Source: an uncultured Pseudoflavonifractor sp.
GTDB taxonomy: Bacteria; Bacillota; Clostridia; Oscillospirales; Oscillospiraceae
NCBI GenBank assembly: GCA_947651395.1
Contig: CANSYW010000006.1
Span: 47,464-111,463, forward strand
Direction of reading: 5' to 3'
DNA: 64,000 nucleotides
In this document: positions 51,198-60,448 of the stretch, one piece after another
Position numbering within the stretch: the first letter of the stretch is position 1
Layout of the letters: every line of letters begins with the position of its first letter
Made by a program: the position numbers and the translations under genes
The notes under the pieces: generated by a model
What the model was told of the DNA's origin: nothing
Database searches by the model: none
The model's input: only the letters and a program-made list of their open reading frames with translations

Positions 51198-52027
51198 GCG
51201 GCGGCGCCAAGGGCAGGCGCAGAGAGCAGTGGCGCTCCCTGCCCCGGGAGAAAAAGATCCTGGCCACGGTCTACACCATCCTGCGTTACTCCGTCATTCT
51301 GGTCCTCATCGCCCAGTTTTTCAACGGGGACTTTGAAAGCGTCTTTCTGTGCGTACTTACCCTCATTTTGTTCCTCATTCCCAACTTCATTGAGCAGCGG
51401 CTCCATATCGACGTGCCGGACACCCTGGAGGTCATCATACTCCTGTTCATCTACGCCGCCGAGATCCTGGGCGAGATCCGCTCGTTCTACACCATTTTCC
51501 CCTACTGGGACACCGTGCTCCACACCCTCAACGGCTTTCTGTGCGCCGCCATCGGCTTCTCCCTGGTGGACATCCTCAACCGCAACTCCAAGCTGACCTC
51601 CTTCTCCCTGTCTCCCGCCTATATGGCGGTGGTGGCCTTCTGCTTTTCCATGACGGTGGGGGTACTGTGGGAGTTTTTCGAGTGCGCCATGGATCATTTC
51701 TTTTTTCTGGACATGCAGAAGGACACGGTGGTAAACACCGTCTCCTCCGTGATGCTGGATCCCGACGGACTCAACCGGCGGGTGATCATCCGGGACATTG
51801 CCGACGTGATCGTCGTCCACTCCGACGGCGCTCAGCAGGCCCTGGGGCTGGGCGGTTATCTGGACATCGGACTGCTGGACACCATGAAGGATCTCTTTGT
51901 CAACTTCATCGGCGCCGTGGTCTTCTCCGTCATCGGCTACGTCTATGTCAAAGAGCGCGGCAAGGGCCGCTTTGCCCGCCGCTTCATCCCCCGGGTCATG
52001 GAAACATCGGATCCTGACGCCCCCTGA
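51194..52027 (+). CDS. DUF2238-like membrane protein
   Basis: 277 aa with about six membrane helices. Segments FYTIFPYWDTVLHTLNGFLCAAIGFSLVDIL and FSMTVGVLWEFFECAMDHFF resemble the DUF2238/YjdF-type family, with the conserved His and the WEFFE motif. Charged N-terminus (GGAKGRRREQWRSLPREKK). No known function. Translationally coupled to the gamma-carbonic-anhydrase gene. Confidence 0.7.
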   Translation: MSGGAKGRRREQWRSLPREKKILATVYTILRYSVILVLIAQFFNGDFESVFLCVLTLILFLIPNFIEQRLHIDVPDTLEVIILLFIYAAEILGEIRSFYTIFPYWDTVLHTLNGFLCAAIGFSLVDILNRNSKLTSFSLSPAYMAVVAFCFSMTVGVLWEFFECAMDHFFFLDMQKDTVVNTVSSVMLDPDGLNRRVIIRDIADVIVVHSDGAQQALGLGGYLDIGLLDTMKDLFVNFIGAVVFSVIGYVYVKERGKGRFARRFIPRVMETSDPDAP

Positions 52028-52104
52028 ACGGGTATATCTCTCCCCTTCCCGGCCATACTAATCCCGTCCCCAATATTGGGCCGAATGAAAGGGAGGAATC
52101 ATCC

Positions 52105-52299
52105 ATGCAGAACACCAACGGCAATCCCAGCATCAAATGTTCCGTCAATTCCTGCGCCTACCACGCCGGCGCTACCGGCATGTGCACCCTCCAGGCCATC
52201 CAGGTGGGCTGTACCTGCAAGGACGTCAGCAAATGCGAGGCCACCGAGTGCGCCTCCTTCCAGCTGGGCGACCACGGCACCAGCTGCGGCTGCAAGTAA
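52105..52299 (+). CDS. DUF1540 domain protein
   Basis: 64-residue cysteine-rich protein; KCSVNSCAYHAGATGMCTLQAIQVGC and CEATECASF show the DUF1540 spacing of Cys residues, likely metal-binding. Common in Clostridia; function unknown. The ATG follows GGGAGGA. Confidence 0.88.
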   Translation: MQNTNGNPSIKCSVNSCAYHAGATGMCTLQAIQVGCTCKDVSKCEATECASFQLGDHGTSCGCK

Positions 52300-52346
52300 A
52301 GACGGGCCCCCTCCCAGGAGGGGGTTTACATAAAAGGAGAACTCTC

Positions 52347-52604
52347 ATGTCCTACTGGCTATACATCCTCCGTTGCGGAGACAATACCCTCTATACCGGC
52401 ATCGCCGCCGACGTGGACAAACGTCTGGAGCTTCACCGGAGCGGAAAAGGGGCAAAATACACCAGAGGCCGGAGCCCTCTCACAGTGGTCTACCGGGAGG
52501 AGCTCCCTGACAAGTCTGCCGCTCTCCGCCGGGAATTGGCGGTCAAAAAGCTCACCCGGGAGGAAAAGCTGGCTCTGATCCATGGGGGCAGTCAGTTTAC
52601 ATAA
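52347..52604 (+). CDS. GIY-YIG nuclease family protein (UPF0213/YhbQ-like)
   Basis: 85 aa. WLYILRCGDNTLYTGIAADVDKRLELHRSGKGAKYTRGRSP contains the GIY-YIG module as YIL and YTGIA plus the catalytic Arg. The ORF-track version starts far upstream in another gene's region; the ATG at 52347 has AAAGGAGA. Single-domain members have unknown substrate. Confidence 0.88.
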   Translation: MSYWLYILRCGDNTLYTGIAADVDKRLELHRSGKGAKYTRGRSPLTVVYREELPDKSAALRRELAVKKLTREEKLALIHGGSQFT

Positions 52605-52624
52605 CATAAGCACAGTGTACAAAA

Positions 52625-52664
52625 AAACGCCGGAGGGGCTCTGCCCTCCGGCGGCTCTTTTTTA
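52625..52664 (+). terminator. Terminator between convergent genes
   Basis: CGCCGGAGGG-GCTCTG-CCCTCCGGCG followed by GCTCTTTTTT; A-rich on the other side. Confidence 0.85.
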
Positions 52665-53216
52665 TGGGTAGACCCGCTCCCGCCGCTCCTGAAGGGCTCT
52701 GCTGATCTTCCAGGCCAGCGTCCCGCACAGAATGCCCATCAGGGCCCCGCAGAGCACATCGCTGGGAAAGTGAACGCCCACATAGAGCCGGGACAGTCCC
52801 ATCACCGCCGCCAGCGCAAGGGCGGCGATCCCCTGCCGCCTGGGCATCGTATGGAAGAAAGCGGTAGCGGCGGCAAAGGCGGCGCTGGTGTGCCCCGAGG
52901 GAAAAGAGTTGGGATCCCTCTCCGTCACCAAGGGAATAAGACCCTCTATGATGAGCCAGGGCCGGGTACGTGCCACGATATTCTTGATGAGCACATTGGT
53001 AAACAGCAGACTGAATACCAGCGCCAGCAATCCGGTGAGCCCCGCCCGCCTGGTCCTGGGGATGACCAGCAGTCCGATACACAGGGCGATCCACAGCAGG
53101 CCGTGATCTCCCAGCTTGGTGTAAAAGGACAGGATGGGATCGGTGATCCCATTGCGGAGAAACGCCTGCACCCACAGCAGAAACTGACCCTCGATCTGTC
53201 CCAGCGCGTCCATCAT
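52662..53216 (-). CDS. PAP2 superfamily phosphatase
   Basis: Membrane phosphatase of 184 aa with the three PAP2 motifs: KNIVARTRPW, FPSGHTSAAFA and SRLYVGVHFPSDV. Six helices. Candidate undecaprenyl- or phosphatidyl-phosphate phosphatase; substrate not determined. Confidence 0.9.
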   Translation of the reverse strand: MMDALGQIEGQFLLWVQAFLRNGITDPILSFYTKLGDHGLLWIALCIGLLVIPRTRRAGLTGLLALVFSLLFTNVLIKNIVARTRPWLIIEGLIPLVTERDPNSFPSGHTSAAFAAATAFFHTMPRRQGIAALALAAVMGLSRLYVGVHFPSDVLCGALMGILCGTLAWKISRALQERRERVYP

Positions 53217-53231
53217 GATCCTTTCCTCCTA

Positions 53232-53265
53232 TCAAAAAAACGGGGCGGAGCTCACGCCCCGCCCC
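53232..53265 (-). terminator. Terminator of the DUF4330 gene
   Basis: On the minus strand GGGGCGG...CCGCCCCG followed by eight T. Confidence 0.8.
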
Positions 53266-53278
53266 GGCTCTTTTCCGC

Positions 53279-53818
53279 TCAGTAGCCCGCTCCGGTGCCG
53301 CCCTCCCACGTGCAGGTGAGGATGGTGCCATAGGGCAACTCAAAGTGGGTGGTCTTGATGATATGGCTCTTGCCCGCCCGGATCTCCTGAGTACCCAGCT
53401 CGGTTTTGATGTTGCTGGCGACATAGGCCTGGGCCTCAAAGACCAGATCCACCTTTCCGGCCTGGCCCAGAGTCAGGGTGGTGTTGCCGCTGATGGTGGA
53501 CAGCGTGGCCGTCTCCGGCCGGGGGGTTGCGGTCACACCGGTGATATATCCGGGCAGCAGCTCACCGTTGGCCATGAACTGATCCCCCGGCGCCCCCGCC
53601 GCCTGGGCGGCCGCGATATAGCCCTTGATGCTCTCATAGACCTCTTCGTCAATGTTCTCCGCCTTCATGGTGAAGGTGATATTGGTGCCCACATCCACCC
53701 GGGCGGGGCCCAGGCGCCCCGTCATCTTCAGGGCCACCGCCACAGCGGCCACGATGACGACCAGAATGACCAGCAGGTCGATGATATTGATCTTTCCGAA
53801 TACTTTTCCGTTTTTCAT
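53279..53818 (-). CDS. DUF4330 family membrane-anchored protein
   Basis: 179 aa. Short N-terminal basic segment MKNGKVFGKINIIDLLVILVVIVAAVAVAL with one membrane helix, the DUF4330 hallmark, then an extracytoplasmic beta-rich domain. It is divergent from the glycosyltransferase-CsaB gene, and DUF4330 genes are often near wall polymer genes. Function unknown. Confidence 0.82.
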   Translation of the reverse strand: MKNGKVFGKINIIDLLVILVVIVAAVAVALKMTGRLGPARVDVGTNITFTMKAENIDEEVYESIKGYIAAAQAAGAPGDQFMANGELLPGYITGVTATPRPETATLSTISGNTTLTLGQAGKVDLVFEAQAYVASNIKTELGTQEIRAGKSHIIKTTHFELPYGTILTCTWEGGTGAGY

Positions 53819-53994
53819 GCTCTTCTCCTTATACCGACGGCAAAAAAATCCCCGTCGATTTCTGTTTCCTATGTGTGGTATTTGTGGTACAATAGTCTTT
53901 GGGACATGACGGATCCCACTCCGCTGTCCCGCTACTGTTTTTGTATTTTACCACATTCCCCCTGTGGTCTCAAGTCTTTTTTGGGAGGAAGAGC

Positions 53995-56235
53995 ATGAAA
54001 GTTATCCACCTCATCTCCGGCGGTGACTCCGGCGGCGCCAAGACCCACGTCCATATGCTGCTGCAAAACCTTTCCCGGACCGTTGATGTGACCATGGTCT
54101 GCTTTATGGACGGCCCCTTCGCCCAGGAGGCCCGGGAACTGGGCATCAAGACCGTCATCTTTCCCGGCCGGAATATCTTCCGGGTCTACCGCCAACTCAA
54201 GCGCTACATTCTGGACGGCGGCTATGAACTCATCCACTGCCACGGCGCCCGGGGCAACATGATGGGCGCCCTGCTGCGCCCCTCCACCGGCCTTCCCGTG
54301 GTCTCCACCGTCCACTCCGACTACCGGCTGGACTATCTGGGCCGGCCCATGGCCCGATTTACCTACGGAGCGGTCAACACCGTAGCCCTGCGCTGTTTGA
54401 ACTACCGCATCGGCGTCTCCGACGCCATGACCGATCTGCTCATCTCCCGGGGCTTTGATCCCGACAAGCTCTTCACCATCTATAACGGCATTGACTACAC
54501 CCCCCACACCCCGTCCATGACCCGCTCGGAATATCTCAACAGTCTGGGCCTGGACTGGCCGGAGGACGCGGTGGTGGTAGGGATCGCCGCCCGGCTCAAC
54601 CCCGTCAAGGACATCCCCACCCTGGTGCGGGGCTTTGCCATCGCCCACCAGGTCTGCCCCCAACTGCGGCTGCTCATCGCCGGCGACGGGGAGCAGATGG
54701 AGCTCCTTAAAAGGCTCCGCGCCGACCTGGGCGTCAGCAAAGAGGTCTGTCTTGCCGGCTGGGTCAACGACACCGACAGCTTCTATAACGCCCTGGATGT
54801 GAATACCCTCACCTCCCTCTCCGAGACCTTCCCCTACTCCATCACCGAGGGGGCCCGGGCCTCCCTGCCCATCGTGGCCAGCCGGGTGGGCGGCATCCCC
54901 TATCTCATCGACCACGGCGTCAACGGCTTTCTCTTTGAGCCCGGGGACGTGGAGACCCTGGCCCGGCATCTGACCGCCCTGGCACAGGACAAAACCCTCC
55001 GGGAGCACATGGGCGCGCGGCTCTACGAGAAGGGCCGCACCCAGTTCTCCCTGGAGAGCACCCTGGAGCGCCAGCTGGAGATCTACCGCACCATTCTGCG
55101 CCGTAAGGCCAGAAAGGCCGGCCGCCGGGACGGCGCCCTGGTCTGCGGCGCTTACGGCCGGGGCAACGCCGGGGACGACGCCATTCTGGAGGCCATTGTC
55201 CGGGAACTGCGTCAGCTGGATCCCGACCTGCCTGTCTGGGTCCTCTCCCGCAAGCCCCGGGACACCCGGCAGGCCTATCGTGTCAACTCCATCTACACCT
55301 TCAACGTTCCCCGGTTCCTTCTGCGGATGGAAAAGACCAAGCTCTACATCAACGGCGGCGGCTCTCTCATGCAGGACGCCACAAGCCGCCGCAGCCTGTG
55401 GTTTTATCTTTTCACCATTGCGGCGGCCAAGCTGCTGGGCAACCGGGTGATGATGTACGGCTGCGGCATCGGGCCCATCCAGTACCCCTCCAACCGAAAG
55501 CTTTGCGCCCGGATCCTCCAAAAGCGGGTGGACATGATCACCCTTCGGGACACCCACTCCAAAGCCGAGCTGGAGTCTATGTCCGTCACCGCGCCGGAGA
55601 TCGTCCTGTCCGCCGACCCCACCGTTATCCTCCCCGCCGCCGAGGCGGCTACCGTGGACGGCATTCTGGAGGGCCTGGGTCTGGATCCGGCGGGGCGGTA
55701 CATCGGCTTCACCCTCCGCCCCTGGCCCGGCTTCGAGGGCAGGGTGGAGCTTCTGGCAAAGGCCGCCGACTACGCCTATGAGACCTACGGCCTCACCCCC
55801 CTGTTCCTCCCCATCGAGAGCCGCCTGGACGTGGGCGCCGCCCAGCAGGTGGTCAGACATATGAAGGCCCCCCACTACCTGCTCAACGACACCGGCTCCT
55901 CCGCCCATGTGATCGGTCTCTTTGCCCGGATGCAGGTGGTGGTATCCATGCGCCTTCACGCCCTGGTCTTCGCCGCCGGACAGGGCGTCCCTCTGGTAGG
56001 CGTGGTGTACGACCCCAAGATCAGCTCCTTTCTGGACTACATCGGTCAGGATCTCTATACCGATCTGAACACTCTCACCCTGGAGGGTCTGACCGCCCAC
56101 ATCGACGCCGCAGTCTCCCGGATCGGCGACAACGCCTTCCTCTCCCAGGGAGTGGAGCGGCTGCGCTCTGTGGAACACCGCAACCAGGCAGCCGCCGGGC
56201 AGCTCCTGGGCATAGAAAGGGGGGATCGGACTTGA
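53995..56235 (+). CDS. GT4 glycosyltransferase fused to CsaB-type polysaccharide pyruvyltransferase
   Basis: About 746 aa in one frame from the ATG at 53995 after GGGAGGAAG. Residues 1 to ~375 are a GT4 enzyme: GGDSGGAKTHVHMLL, IYNGIDYTPHT, and the donor-site SLSETFPYSITEGARASLPIVAS. From about residue 380 (CGAYGRGNAGDDAILEAIVREL) it is a CsaB-like pyruvyltransferase with INGGGSLMQDATSRRSLWFY and VVSMRLHALVFAAGQGVPL. CsaB adds the pyruvate ketal on wall polysaccharide that SLH domains recognise. Coupling a sugar transferase to it suggests both act on the same growing repeat unit (inference). Confidence 0.92.
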   Translation: MKVIHLISGGDSGGAKTHVHMLLQNLSRTVDVTMVCFMDGPFAQEARELGIKTVIFPGRNIFRVYRQLKRYILDGGYELIHCHGARGNMMGALLRPSTGLPVVSTVHSDYRLDYLGRPMARFTYGAVNTVALRCLNYRIGVSDAMTDLLISRGFDPDKLFTIYNGIDYTPHTPSMTRSEYLNSLGLDWPEDAVVVGIAARLNPVKDIPTLVRGFAIAHQVCPQLRLLIAGDGEQMELLKRLRADLGVSKEVCLAGWVNDTDSFYNALDVNTLTSLSETFPYSITEGARASLPIVASRVGGIPYLIDHGVNGFLFEPGDVETLARHLTALAQDKTLREHMGARLYEKGRTQFSLESTLERQLEIYRTILRRKARKAGRRDGALVCGAYGRGNAGDDAILEAIVRELRQLDPDLPVWVLSRKPRDTRQAYRVNSIYTFNVPRFLLRMEKTKLYINGGGSLMQDATSRRSLWFYLFTIAAAKLLGNRVMMYGCGIGPIQYPSNRKLCARILQKRVDMITLRDTHSKAELESMSVTAPEIVLSADPTVILPAAEAATVDGILEGLGLDPAGRYIGFTLRPWPGFEGRVELLAKAADYAYETYGLTPLFLPIESRLDVGAAQQVVRHMKAPHYLLNDTGSSAHVIGLFARMQVVVSMRLHALVFAAGQGVPLVGVVYDPKISSFLDYIGQDLYTDLNTLTLEGLTAHIDAAVSRIGDNAFLSQGVERLRSVEHRNQAAAGQLLGIERGDRT

Positions 56236-57317
56236 GGCAGATCGTTTGTCTGGCCGGAGAGAACTGGCAGAACGTCCCCACCCGCACCCAGCAGCTCATG
56301 CTCCGTATGAAGGACGCCCAGATCCTGTTTTTTGAGCCCTCTCCCCCCAAAGGCTCCCGCCACGACCGGGGAAGCCGCAGGGTGCGGCCCAATCTGATCG
56401 TGTGTACCCTCCCCCCCGCCCTCACCGCAGAGCCCTCCAACAGCTTTTTTTACCGCTGGTCTCAGCGCCGCTGTGTCCGGTACCTTCAGGCCGTCCTGGA
56501 CAAGCACCACTTCCGGGACCCCGTGCTCTGGTGCGCCACCCCGGAGGGGGCCCAGTACCTGGAGGACGTCGCCTACCGCGGTCTGGTCTATGACTGTTAT
56601 CAGGACTGGCCCGCCTGTCCCGATCCCTGGGAGAACGACCTCACCGCCGCCGCCGACGTGGTCTTCGCCGCCTCCCCCGACCTGATGGGCCGCCGGATGC
56701 TCCACAATCCCAACGTGGCCCTTCTTCCCTTCGGCTGCAGCTATTCCATGTTCGCCAAAGAGGGTCTTCCCCGTCCCCCCGCCCTGGCCCGGCTCCGGGG
56801 CCCCATTCTGGGCTTTGTGGGCACCCTTTGGCCCGACCTGGATCTGACCCCTCTTCTCTACCTGGCCCAGGCCCGTCCCGACTGTGACATTGTCCTGGTG
56901 GGCCCGGACAGGGGCTGCGTCATGCTCCCCGAGCTGGAGGCCTATCCCAACGTCCACCTTTTGGGCGCCGTAGAGTCGGTGGATCTGCCCGACTATGTCG
57001 CCTCCTTCCAGGTCTGCCTCTATCTGCTGCGCCGCAGTGAGCTGCAAAAGGACATTATCCACTCCCGACTCTTCGACTGCCTCTCCTCCGGCAGACCTAT
57101 CGTGGCCATGCTCCGCCCTGACCAGGTGGAGCACTTCCCCGACGTGATCTACGGCGCCCACTCCCCGGGAGAGTTTGTCCAGCTGTGCTCCACCGCCCTG
57201 GCGGAACGGGGAAGCTGGATCCGGGAGCGCCGCCGGGAATACGGTCGGGCCGCCGCCTGGAGCGAGCGCGCCAACGAGGTCAACCGCATTTTGGAGAGCA
57301 TCGGTCTATTTACATAA
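56232..57317 (+). CDS. Glycosyltransferase (GT4-like)
   Basis: 361 aa. It starts with TTG overlapping the preceding stop (TTGA) after AAAGGGGGG. GT-B type pattern: GLVYDCYQDWPACPDPWENDL, GPILGFVGTLWPDLDLTPLLYL, and HSRLFDCLSSGRPIVAM near the end. It resembles teichuronic-acid or TuaH-like transferases. Coupled to the GT4-CsaB gene, so probably the same wall polysaccharide. Confidence 0.82.
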   Translation: MRQIVCLAGENWQNVPTRTQQLMLRMKDAQILFFEPSPPKGSRHDRGSRRVRPNLIVCTLPPALTAEPSNSFFYRWSQRRCVRYLQAVLDKHHFRDPVLWCATPEGAQYLEDVAYRGLVYDCYQDWPACPDPWENDLTAAADVVFAASPDLMGRRMLHNPNVALLPFGCSYSMFAKEGLPRPPALARLRGPILGFVGTLWPDLDLTPLLYLAQARPDCDIVLVGPDRGCVMLPELEAYPNVHLLGAVESVDLPDYVASFQVCLYLLRRSELQKDIIHSRLFDCLSSGRPIVAMLRPDQVEHFPDVIYGAHSPGEFVQLCSTALAERGSWIRERRREYGRAAAWSERANEVNRILESIGLFT

Positions 57318-57389
57318 TTAGTTTACATAATTTTTATCAGGTCATATCCGTCCACCCCCCGCCGTATGTTTACGGCAGGGGGTGTTTCC

Positions 57390-58322
57390 ATGTCTTGTGT
57401 TCCCGTCCTTCTCCTTCTGGCCGGGGTGATCCTGGTCAACGGCTGGACCGATGCGCCCAACGCCATTGCCGCCCCTGTGGCCGCGGGGGTGCTGTCCTTT
57501 CCCAGCGCGGTGATCCTGGCGGCGGTGTGCAATCTGCTGGGGGTGGTGTGTACCGCCCGGATCAGCGACGCGGTGGCCCGCACCCTCTACTCCATTGCCG
57601 ACTTCGGCCCCCAGGCCCTCACCGCCCTTACCGCCACCCTTTCCGCCACCGTGCTCTGGGCGGTCTTTGCCTGGCGCTTTGGCGTCCCCACCAGCGAGAG
57701 CCACGCCCTGGTGGCCGGGCTCACCGGCGCCGCTCTGGCCCTGGGGGCGGATCGGCTCCGCCTGGCCCCTCTGCTCTGGGTGGGGCTGGGCCTTGTGCTC
57801 TCTCTGGCCCTTGGGGTTCTGCTGGGCCGACTTTTCCGCCGTCGGCTCCCCCGACGCCGGGAGAGCTTTTACCGGCGGGGGCAGGTGATCGGGGCCGCCC
57901 TCACCGCCTTTCTCCACGGGGCCCAGGACGGCCAGAAATTTTTGGGCGTGGGCGCCCTGCTCCTCTCCCTGGGCCGGGGACACGATTCCCTCCCGGGCTG
58001 GGCCAGCTGGGTCTGCGCCCTTCTCATGGCCCTGGGCACCCTCATCGGGGGCCGCCGCATTATCGACACCGTGGGCCGGAAAATGGTGACGCTGGACGCC
58101 CGCTCCGGCTTTGCCGCTGAGTGCGCCTGCGCCCTCACTCTGGCGGCGTGCACCCTCTGGGGTTTTCCCGTATCCACCACCCACGCCAAAACCGCCGCCA
58201 TTTTAGGCGCCGGAGCCGCCCCCGACGGCAGGGTGGCGGGCTCTCTCGGCCTCGCTTGGCTGTTCACCTTTCCCGCCTGCGGTTTTTTGTCCTTTTTCCT
58301 CGTCAAATGCCTGATCCTGTGA
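57390..58322 (+). CDS. PiT family inorganic phosphate transporter
   Basis: About 310 aa, ten or so helices. Two family signatures are visible: VNGWTDAPNAIAAP near the N-terminus and GFPVSTTHAKTAAILG in the C-terminal half. It also carries AFLHGAQDGQKFLGVG, the internal duplicate. The ATG at 57390 follows AGGGGG. Length is short for PiT, as in some Firmicutes. Confidence 0.9.
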   Translation: MSCVPVLLLLAGVILVNGWTDAPNAIAAPVAAGVLSFPSAVILAAVCNLLGVVCTARISDAVARTLYSIADFGPQALTALTATLSATVLWAVFAWRFGVPTSESHALVAGLTGAALALGADRLRLAPLLWVGLGLVLSLALGVLLGRLFRRRLPRRRESFYRRGQVIGAALTAFLHGAQDGQKFLGVGALLLSLGRGHDSLPGWASWVCALLMALGTLIGGRRIIDTVGRKMVTLDARSGFAAECACALTLAACTLWGFPVSTTHAKTAAILGAGAAPDGRVAGSLGLAWLFTFPACGFLSFFLVKCLIL

Positions 58323-58355
58323 TACAATATCTCCCGACAGACGGGAGGTATTGCG

Positions 58356-59012
58356 ATGCTTCGTTATGACACGGTGATCTTTGACCTGGACGGCACCCTT
58401 TTGAATACTCTGGACGACCTGGCGGGGGCGGTGAACTACGCCCTGGAGAAGATGGGCTGGCCCCTGCGCACCACCGATGAGGTGCGCGGCTTTGTGGGCA
58501 ACGGAGTAAAGCTCCTCATAGACCGGGCCGCCCCCCGGGACAGCGCCGCGGAGGAGCGGGGTCGCTGTCTGGAGCTCTTCAAGGCCCGCTACAAGGTCCA
58601 TATGACGGACAAAACCGCACCCTACCCCGGTATTCCGGCGATGCTGGACGCCCTCCGGGCCGGGGGCTGTAAGCTGGCGGTGTGCTCCAATAAATTTGAC
58701 GCCGCGGTCAAGGCACTGGCCCAGGACTTCTTCCCCGGCGCCCTGGACGCCGCTGCGGGGGAAAACGAGGCCGGCGGGATCCCCAAAAAGCCCCATCCCG
58801 CCATGGTGCGCGCCATCATGGATTCGCTGGGGAGCGCCCCTGACAGGACGGTCTATGTGGGGGACGCGGACACGGACATTGAAACGGCCCGGAACGGGGG
58901 GATCAAATGTATCTCCGTGACCTGGGGATTTCGGGATGAGCGGTTCTTGCGGGAACACGGGGCGCAGACCCTTGTCCACACCCCCGAAGAGCTGGCGGGG
59001 CTCATTATCTGA
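58356..59012 (+). CDS. HAD hydrolase, phosphoglycolate phosphatase-like
   Basis: 218 aa. HAD motif I FDLDGTLLNTLDDL, motif II VCSNKFDAA, motif III Lys in IPKKPHP and motif IV YVGDADTDIETARNGGI. The cap domain fits the Gph/PGP branch. Substrate uncertain. Convergent with the AGCS symporter gene, overlapping at the 3' ends. Confidence 0.87.
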   Translation: MLRYDTVIFDLDGTLLNTLDDLAGAVNYALEKMGWPLRTTDEVRGFVGNGVKLLIDRAAPRDSAAEERGRCLELFKARYKVHMTDKTAPYPGIPAMLDALRAGGCKLAVCSNKFDAAVKALAQDFFPGALDAAAGENEAGGIPKKPHPAMVRAIMDSLGSAPDRTVYVGDADTDIETARNGGIKCISVTWGFRDERFLREHGAQTLVHTPEELAGLII

Positions 59013-60378
59013 GCTCTGACCTGCCCTTTCCGATCTCCCGCAGCGCCTCCGGCGCCAAGACCATCACCGCCAGCAGATTGGGCAGCGCCATCAGCCCGTT
59101 GCAGATATCGCTGAGGGCCCACACCTGACCCACCTGCCCTACGCTCCCCAGCACCACCGTGGCCAGGAAGATGAGCCGGAAGGGCCCTCTCAGTCCCTCC
59201 TCCCCCGTCAGGTGGATCAGGGCCCGCTCCCCGTAGTAATCCCAGCCCAGCAGGGAGGTAAAGGCGAACAGGAGCAGACACACCGCCACAATGGCGCTCC
59301 CCCACCGGCCGAAGAGGGTGGAAAAGGCCGCCCCCGCCAGGGGGGCTCCGGTCATCTCTCCCGTCACCGTCCCGCTCTCCAGGGCCGCCAGCGCCCCGGC
59401 GGGGTCGTAGACCCCGGAGGTAAGGATGGTAAGGGCGGTGACCGAGCACACCACCAAAGTGGCGAAAAACACCTCGAACATCCCCCAGTACCCCTCCTGG
59501 GCGGGACTGGCCGCGTCGGCGGCGGCGTGCGCCATGGCGGAGGAGCCTACCCCCGCCTCGTTGGTAAATACGCCCCGGGCGATCCCGTAGCGCAGCGCCG
59601 ATGAGACGGTATAGCCCAGGGCGCCCCCCACCCCCGCCTGGGGCGTCAGGGCGCAGCTCAGGATCTGTTCCAGCGCGGGAAGCAGCCGCTCGGCATGGGC
59701 GGCGATGACCAGAATGCCCGTGGAGAGAAACAGCAGCGCCATGGCGGGCACCAGCTTTTCACTGACCCGCCCCACCCGGCCGATCCCGCCCAGGATCACT
59801 CCGCCGGTGCACAGGGCCACCACGATCCCCACCCCCAACCGGTCAAGGTCGAAGCCGGCGGAGAGGGCCGCGGAGATGGAGTTGGACTGCACCAGCGCCC
59901 CGCCGGTGAGGGAGGCCAGCACGCACCACAGGGAGAACCACCCGGCCCCCCAGCGCCAGCCCAGCCGCCGCTCCATGTACTCCATGGGCCCACCCTCCCA
60001 GCCGTTTCCGGCACGGCGGCGGTATTTCACCGCCAAGGTCTTCTCCACAAAGCTGGTCATAAGTCCCAGCAGGGCGGAGACCCACATCCAGAACACCGCC
60101 CCGGGTCCGCCGAAAAAGATGGCGGTGGCCACCCCGGCGATAGACCCCGTTCCGATGGTGGAGGCCAGGGCCGTGGACAGGGCCTGAAGCTGGGTCAGCC
60201 CTCCCCCCTCCCCGCTTTTCCGGCCTCCCCGCATCAGGCTGGAGGCCAATCCCCCCAGCCACGTCCTCAGGCCCAGAAGCTGAAAAAAGCCGCTGCTCAC
60301 CGTGCACCGGAGCCCCACCAGCAGAAACAGCCCCAGCAGCCAGGGCTGCCAAAGTCCGTCCGCCACCCGTTCCAGCAT
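59005..60378 (-). CDS. Sodium:alanine/glycine symporter (AGCS family)
   Basis: 457 aa with about ten helices. Family markers: STIGTGSIAGVATAIFFGGPGAVFWMWVSALLGLMTSFVEKTLAVKYR, GVFTNEAGVGSSAMAHAAA and TVVLGSVGQVGQVWALSD. Probably imports alanine or glycine with sodium; exact substrate unknown. The ATG follows GGAAAGGGGGG. Confidence 0.9.
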   Translation of the reverse strand: MLERVADGLWQPWLLGLFLLVGLRCTVSSGFFQLLGLRTWLGGLASSLMRGGRKSGEGGGLTQLQALSTALASTIGTGSIAGVATAIFFGGPGAVFWMWVSALLGLMTSFVEKTLAVKYRRRAGNGWEGGPMEYMERRLGWRWGAGWFSLWCVLASLTGGALVQSNSISAALSAGFDLDRLGVGIVVALCTGGVILGGIGRVGRVSEKLVPAMALLFLSTGILVIAAHAERLLPALEQILSCALTPQAGVGGALGYTVSSALRYGIARGVFTNEAGVGSSAMAHAAADAASPAQEGYWGMFEVFFATLVVCSVTALTILTSGVYDPAGALAALESGTVTGEMTGAPLAGAAFSTLFGRWGSAIVAVCLLLFAFTSLLGWDYYGERALIHLTGEEGLRGPFRLIFLATVVLGSVGQVGQVWALSDICNGLMALPNLLAVMVLAPEALREIGKGRSELR

Positions 60379-60448
60379 GGCCGCTCCCCCCTTTCCTAAA
60401 AGGGGTATGCGCCCGGGTGGACAAAAAGAAGCCCTTTGTCCAAAAAGC

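Noticed and set aside
53932-56178. 748-residue minus-strand ORF
   Set aside because: Antisense shadow of the glycosyltransferase-CsaB fusion; no recognisable domain.
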